DNA of 16,982 nucleotides from assembly GCA_002451085.1 (NCBI GenBank), contig DKBE01000026.1, positions 36,204-53,185 on the forward strand, written 5' to 3'. A program made the translations under genes and the position numbers. The notes beneath the pieces were generated by a model, which saw only the letters and a list, made by a program, of their open reading frames with translations, was not told the origin of the DNA and made no database searches. Numbering within the stretch: position 1 is the stretch's first letter; every line of letters starts with the position of its first letter. Origin of the DNA: Proteobacteria bacterium UBA6908. Its GTDB lineage: Bacteria > Pseudomonadota > Gammaproteobacteria > Acidiferrobacterales > UBA6901. This document shows, in pieces, positions 14,983 through 16,982 of the stretch.

Positions 14983-16503
14983 TCATCCAAATAATCTAAA
15001 CTGCGCGATACCCCATAGTCGCCTAACGACTATGGAAGCGAGGGCGCGCAGCTGCGAAGACGCTGCCACTGAAAGCAGGAATGACGTTAAGGCTAACCCA
15101 CCCAGGTACACCAGCTTCTCAAGAATTAATGGCTCCCACCCTATCGTTGCATAGAAGCCTCCTATAACGACCAACAGTGAGATTACCAATGGGATCCCGA
15201 CGTCCTGAATTAACCACTTGGTCGCCATCCCTACTAGCAATCTCCGATGCGTCAACCATGCACCCAACAATACATACAACACATGCAAAACAAGCCATGC
15301 TATGGCTGCGCCCAAGCCCCCATACAAAAACGTGAGGATGACGATCAGAGGGGTCAATATAACCATCAGCACCCCGTTGATTGTAAGTGGAAGTCTAGTC
15401 ATCCCATAGGCCAATTGCAGCGCAAAAGGCAGGTGCATCACACCGTGCAGCGCTGAGCCAATCGTCAACAATGTAATAAGTGGTGCAACGCTTCTAGCAA
15501 TATCCGGGTCACCGACCCACATAAGTACAATATCTTCCGAGAAGATGGCTAGCACCATAGCGATCGGAAATAGAACTGCCCCTAGTAGACGAGTACTGAG
15601 ACGATACACATCTGCCAACTTCTCGGTTTCACCATTAGCCACGAGAACCGAAATGCGTGGGTAGACAGCATTGAAAAATGGTGTGACCAGTACGTACAAA
15701 CCACTTGCCACTACTGTCGCAAGCATGTAGTGACCAAACTCAGGCAGGCTGAGTATTTTACTAAGGATGACCTTGTCCAACTGCGTGAAGACAAGAGCAG
15801 AAAGTGTTACAACACTCATGCCTGCTGAGAATCGCCAAACCTGCCGCAGACTATCTAAGTCGAAGTGAACACCTTCCGCTCGACCAACTACTCTCCAGGC
15901 CACCGAGCGCATCACAAAGACATAAACGGCCGCTACCCCTATTTGCCAGAGAAAAAGGGCCTGAACAGTTGGCGAAACAACTGCAAGGACAGCCACAGCA
16001 CCAAAACTCCCAATCGTCATGACGGTACTACTCACAAAACTTAAAATAACTATGCGCTGAGCGCCCATCATAGCGCCCTGATATAAACCTACCGGCCAAC
16101 GAAATGCGATAATCAGCGCCATTAACATCACGGCGTGACTAACAGTCGCCACCGGTATGTTCTCAGATTTCAACCAGTAGCGTGAGATCAGCGGGGCTAG
16201 TGCGACTACAACTATAGCTATTACGCCGGCCATTCCCCAATAGATCACCGAGAGTGTGCGAAGCAGGTTCCCCGATGCACGTATATTCCCGACCGCCGAA
16301 TTGCGCGCTATTTCTCGATTAATGGTAGGCGCTAGACCAATATCCAAGAGCTGCAGAAGACTCTGCGTTGTCACCATAAAACCGATCAGACCATAGGCCT
16401 CTATCCCGAGGTATTTGAGATAGAACGGAACGACCGCCAGTCCTACCAGAGCTGTCCAGGCCGAGCTTGCCAGGCCCGCCACGAGGTTACGGCCTAGCCT
16501 CAT
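14983..16503 (-). CDS. wzx: Polysaccharide flippase, Wzx/PST family (MOP superfamily)
   Basis: A 506-residue, very hydrophobic inner-membrane protein with about 12-14 predicted membrane segments. It would flip the undecaprenyl-linked repeat unit from the cytoplasmic to the periplasmic face. The N-terminus (NLVAGLASSAWTALVGLAVV, then PFYLKYLG...AYGLIGF) and the LDIGLAPTINREIAR segment at about 53-67 are typical of Wzx/RfbX proteins. Its presence indicates a Wzx/Wzy pathway and not ABC-transporter export. The ATG at 16503-16501 follows the gmd stop by 6 bp; an AGGA lies directly against it, so translation is probably coupled to gmd. No polymerase gene is in the window. The symbol is given by role, since Wzx proteins vary greatly in sequence. 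Confidence 0.88.
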   Translation of the reverse strand: MRLGRNLVAGLASSAWTALVGLAVVPFYLKYLGIEAYGLIGFMVTTQSLLQLLDIGLAPTINREIARNSAVGNIRASGNLLRTLSVIYWGMAGVIAIVVVALAPLISRYWLKSENIPVATVSHAVMLMALIIAFRWPVGLYQGAMMGAQRIVILSFVSSTVMTIGSFGAVAVLAVVSPTVQALFLWQIGVAAVYVFVMRSVAWRVVGRAEGVHFDLDSLRQVWRFSAGMSVVTLSALVFTQLDKVILSKILSLPEFGHYMLATVVASGLYVLVTPFFNAVYPRISVLVANGETEKLADVYRLSTRLLGAVLFPIAMVLAIFSEDIVLMWVGDPDIARSVAPLITLLTIGSALHGVMHLPFALQLAYGMTRLPLTINGVLMVILTPLIVILTFLYGGLGAAIAWLVLHVLYVLLGAWLTHRRLLVGMATKWLIQDVGIPLVISLLVVIGGFYATIGWEPLILEKLVYLGGLALTSFLLSVAASSQLRALASIVVRRLWGIAQFRLFG

Positions 16504-16509
16504 TCCTGA

Positions 16510-16982
16510 TTACTCGTGATAGTCGTTCGCATGAAAGCCATGTTTTTTTATAAGCTCGTCGCGCTCTGCGTCTTTGAGGTCCTCACGCACCATCTCTTCT
16601 ACAAGTTCTCTAAAACTAATCTTTGGAACCCAGCCAAGTTTTTCTTTCGCCTTGGATGGGTCGCCCAATAGCGTCTCAACCTCTGTTGGACGGAAGTAGC
16701 GAGGATCAACAGCGACTATACAATTGCCTGCTTTGTCGTAGCCTTTCTCCTCTACCCCCTTGCCTAGCCAGCGTATTTCGATACCCAGTTCATGTGCTGC
16801 CGTAGCCACAAATTCGCGCACTGAGTATTGTTCGCCAGTGGCAATCACAAAATCTTCTGGCTCATCCTGTTGCAGCATGAGCCATTGCATCTCGATGTAG
16901 TCTTTTGCATGACCCCAATCGCGTCTTGCGTCAAGGTTTCCCAAATAGAGGCAACTCTGTAATCCCAGCTTGATGCGCGCCA
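16510..16982 (-). CDS. gmd: GDP-mannose 4,6-dehydratase, C-terminal part (5' end outside window)
   Basis: The last 157 or so codons of a canonical Gmd; the frame is open to the window edge. It reads [20 protein letters not shown], then [49 protein letters not shown] and [13 protein letters not shown], matching the known C-terminal half of E. coli-type Gmd almost motif for motif. The enzyme converts GDP-mannose to GDP-4-keto-6-deoxymannose, precursor of GDP-fucose, GDP-rhamnose, colitose, perosamine and branched sugars. The N-terminal Rossmann motif and catalytic triad are not visible here. It is the first gene seen in the cluster as it enters the window and is followed after 6 bp by wzx. It is distinct from the divergent Gmd-like gene at 11025-12044. 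Confidence 0.95.
   Translation of the reverse strand, partial: ARIKLGLQSCLYLGNLDARRDWGHAKDYIEMQWLMLQQDEPEDFVIATGEQYSVREFVATAAHELGIEIRWLGKGVEEKGYDKAGNCIVAVDPRYFRPTEVETLLGDPSKAKEKLGWVPKISFRELVEEMVREDLKDAERDELIKKHGFHANDYHE

Noticed and set aside
1..16982. CRISPR arrays, insertion sequences, tRNA genes, integrase sites or defence systems
   Set aside because: No spaced direct repeats, transposase or nuclease motifs, cloverleaf sequences or terminal inverted repeats were seen. Every stretch is explained by polysaccharide or housekeeping genes.

Overview
The window is one continuous run of 15 minus-strand protein genes (two cut by the window edges) with almost no non-coding DNA. The longest gap is 108 bp (1661-1768). 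I see no RNA gene, insertion sequence, CRISPR array or long repeat. Gene content points to a Gram-negative gammaproteobacterium: a methylthioinosine phosphorylase next to a hypoxanthine phosphoribosyltransferase as in Pseudomonas and relatives, and a WbpM/WbpL-style O-antigen module. I cannot name the genus.

Region 1 (1-1660) is a small housekeeping operon: a DsrE-family protein, a hypoxanthine/guanine phosphoribosyltransferase (TTG start) and an S-methyl-5'-thioinosine phosphorylase whose last residues lie outside the window. The two enzymes would turn methylthioinosine into hypoxanthine and then IMP. A probable promoter (-10 TATAAT) lies in the gap before this operon.

Region 2 (1769-16982) is a surface-polysaccharide cluster, most likely lipopolysaccharide O-antigen or a related exopolysaccharide, transcribed right to left and entering the window already in progress. 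In transcription order it holds: GDP-mannose 4,6-dehydratase (5' end missing), a Wzx-type flippase, an FkbM methyltransferase, two paralogous family-2 glycosyltransferases, a divergent second GDP-mannose-dehydratase-like protein, a sugar C-methyltransferase, two more family-2 glycosyltransferases, a SDR sugar reductase/epimerase, a WecA/WbpL-type initiating phosphosugar transferase, a WbpM/CapD-type 4,6-dehydratase, UDP-glucose 6-dehydrogenase and GalU. Many junctions are short or overlapping (ATGA at two of them), so the genes look translationally coupled.

The genes fit a Wzx-dependent pathway. The dehydratase/reductase/transferase trio probably makes and loads a 2-acetamido-2,6-dideoxyhexose such as QuiNAc or FucNAc onto undecaprenyl phosphate. 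The four glycosyltransferases extend the repeat, one sugar of which is probably a C-methylated 6-deoxyhexose made from GDP-mannose. Wzx flips the unit. GalU and Ugd supply UDP-glucose and UDP-glucuronate. No polymerase (Wzy), chain-length regulator (Wzz), GDP-mannose supply gene or JUMPstart element is seen, and these may lie to the right of the window. Base composition falls toward the right-hand accessory genes, as usual for exchanged O-antigen loci. I found no clearly new system. The most interesting part is the predicted branched GDP-sugar module.
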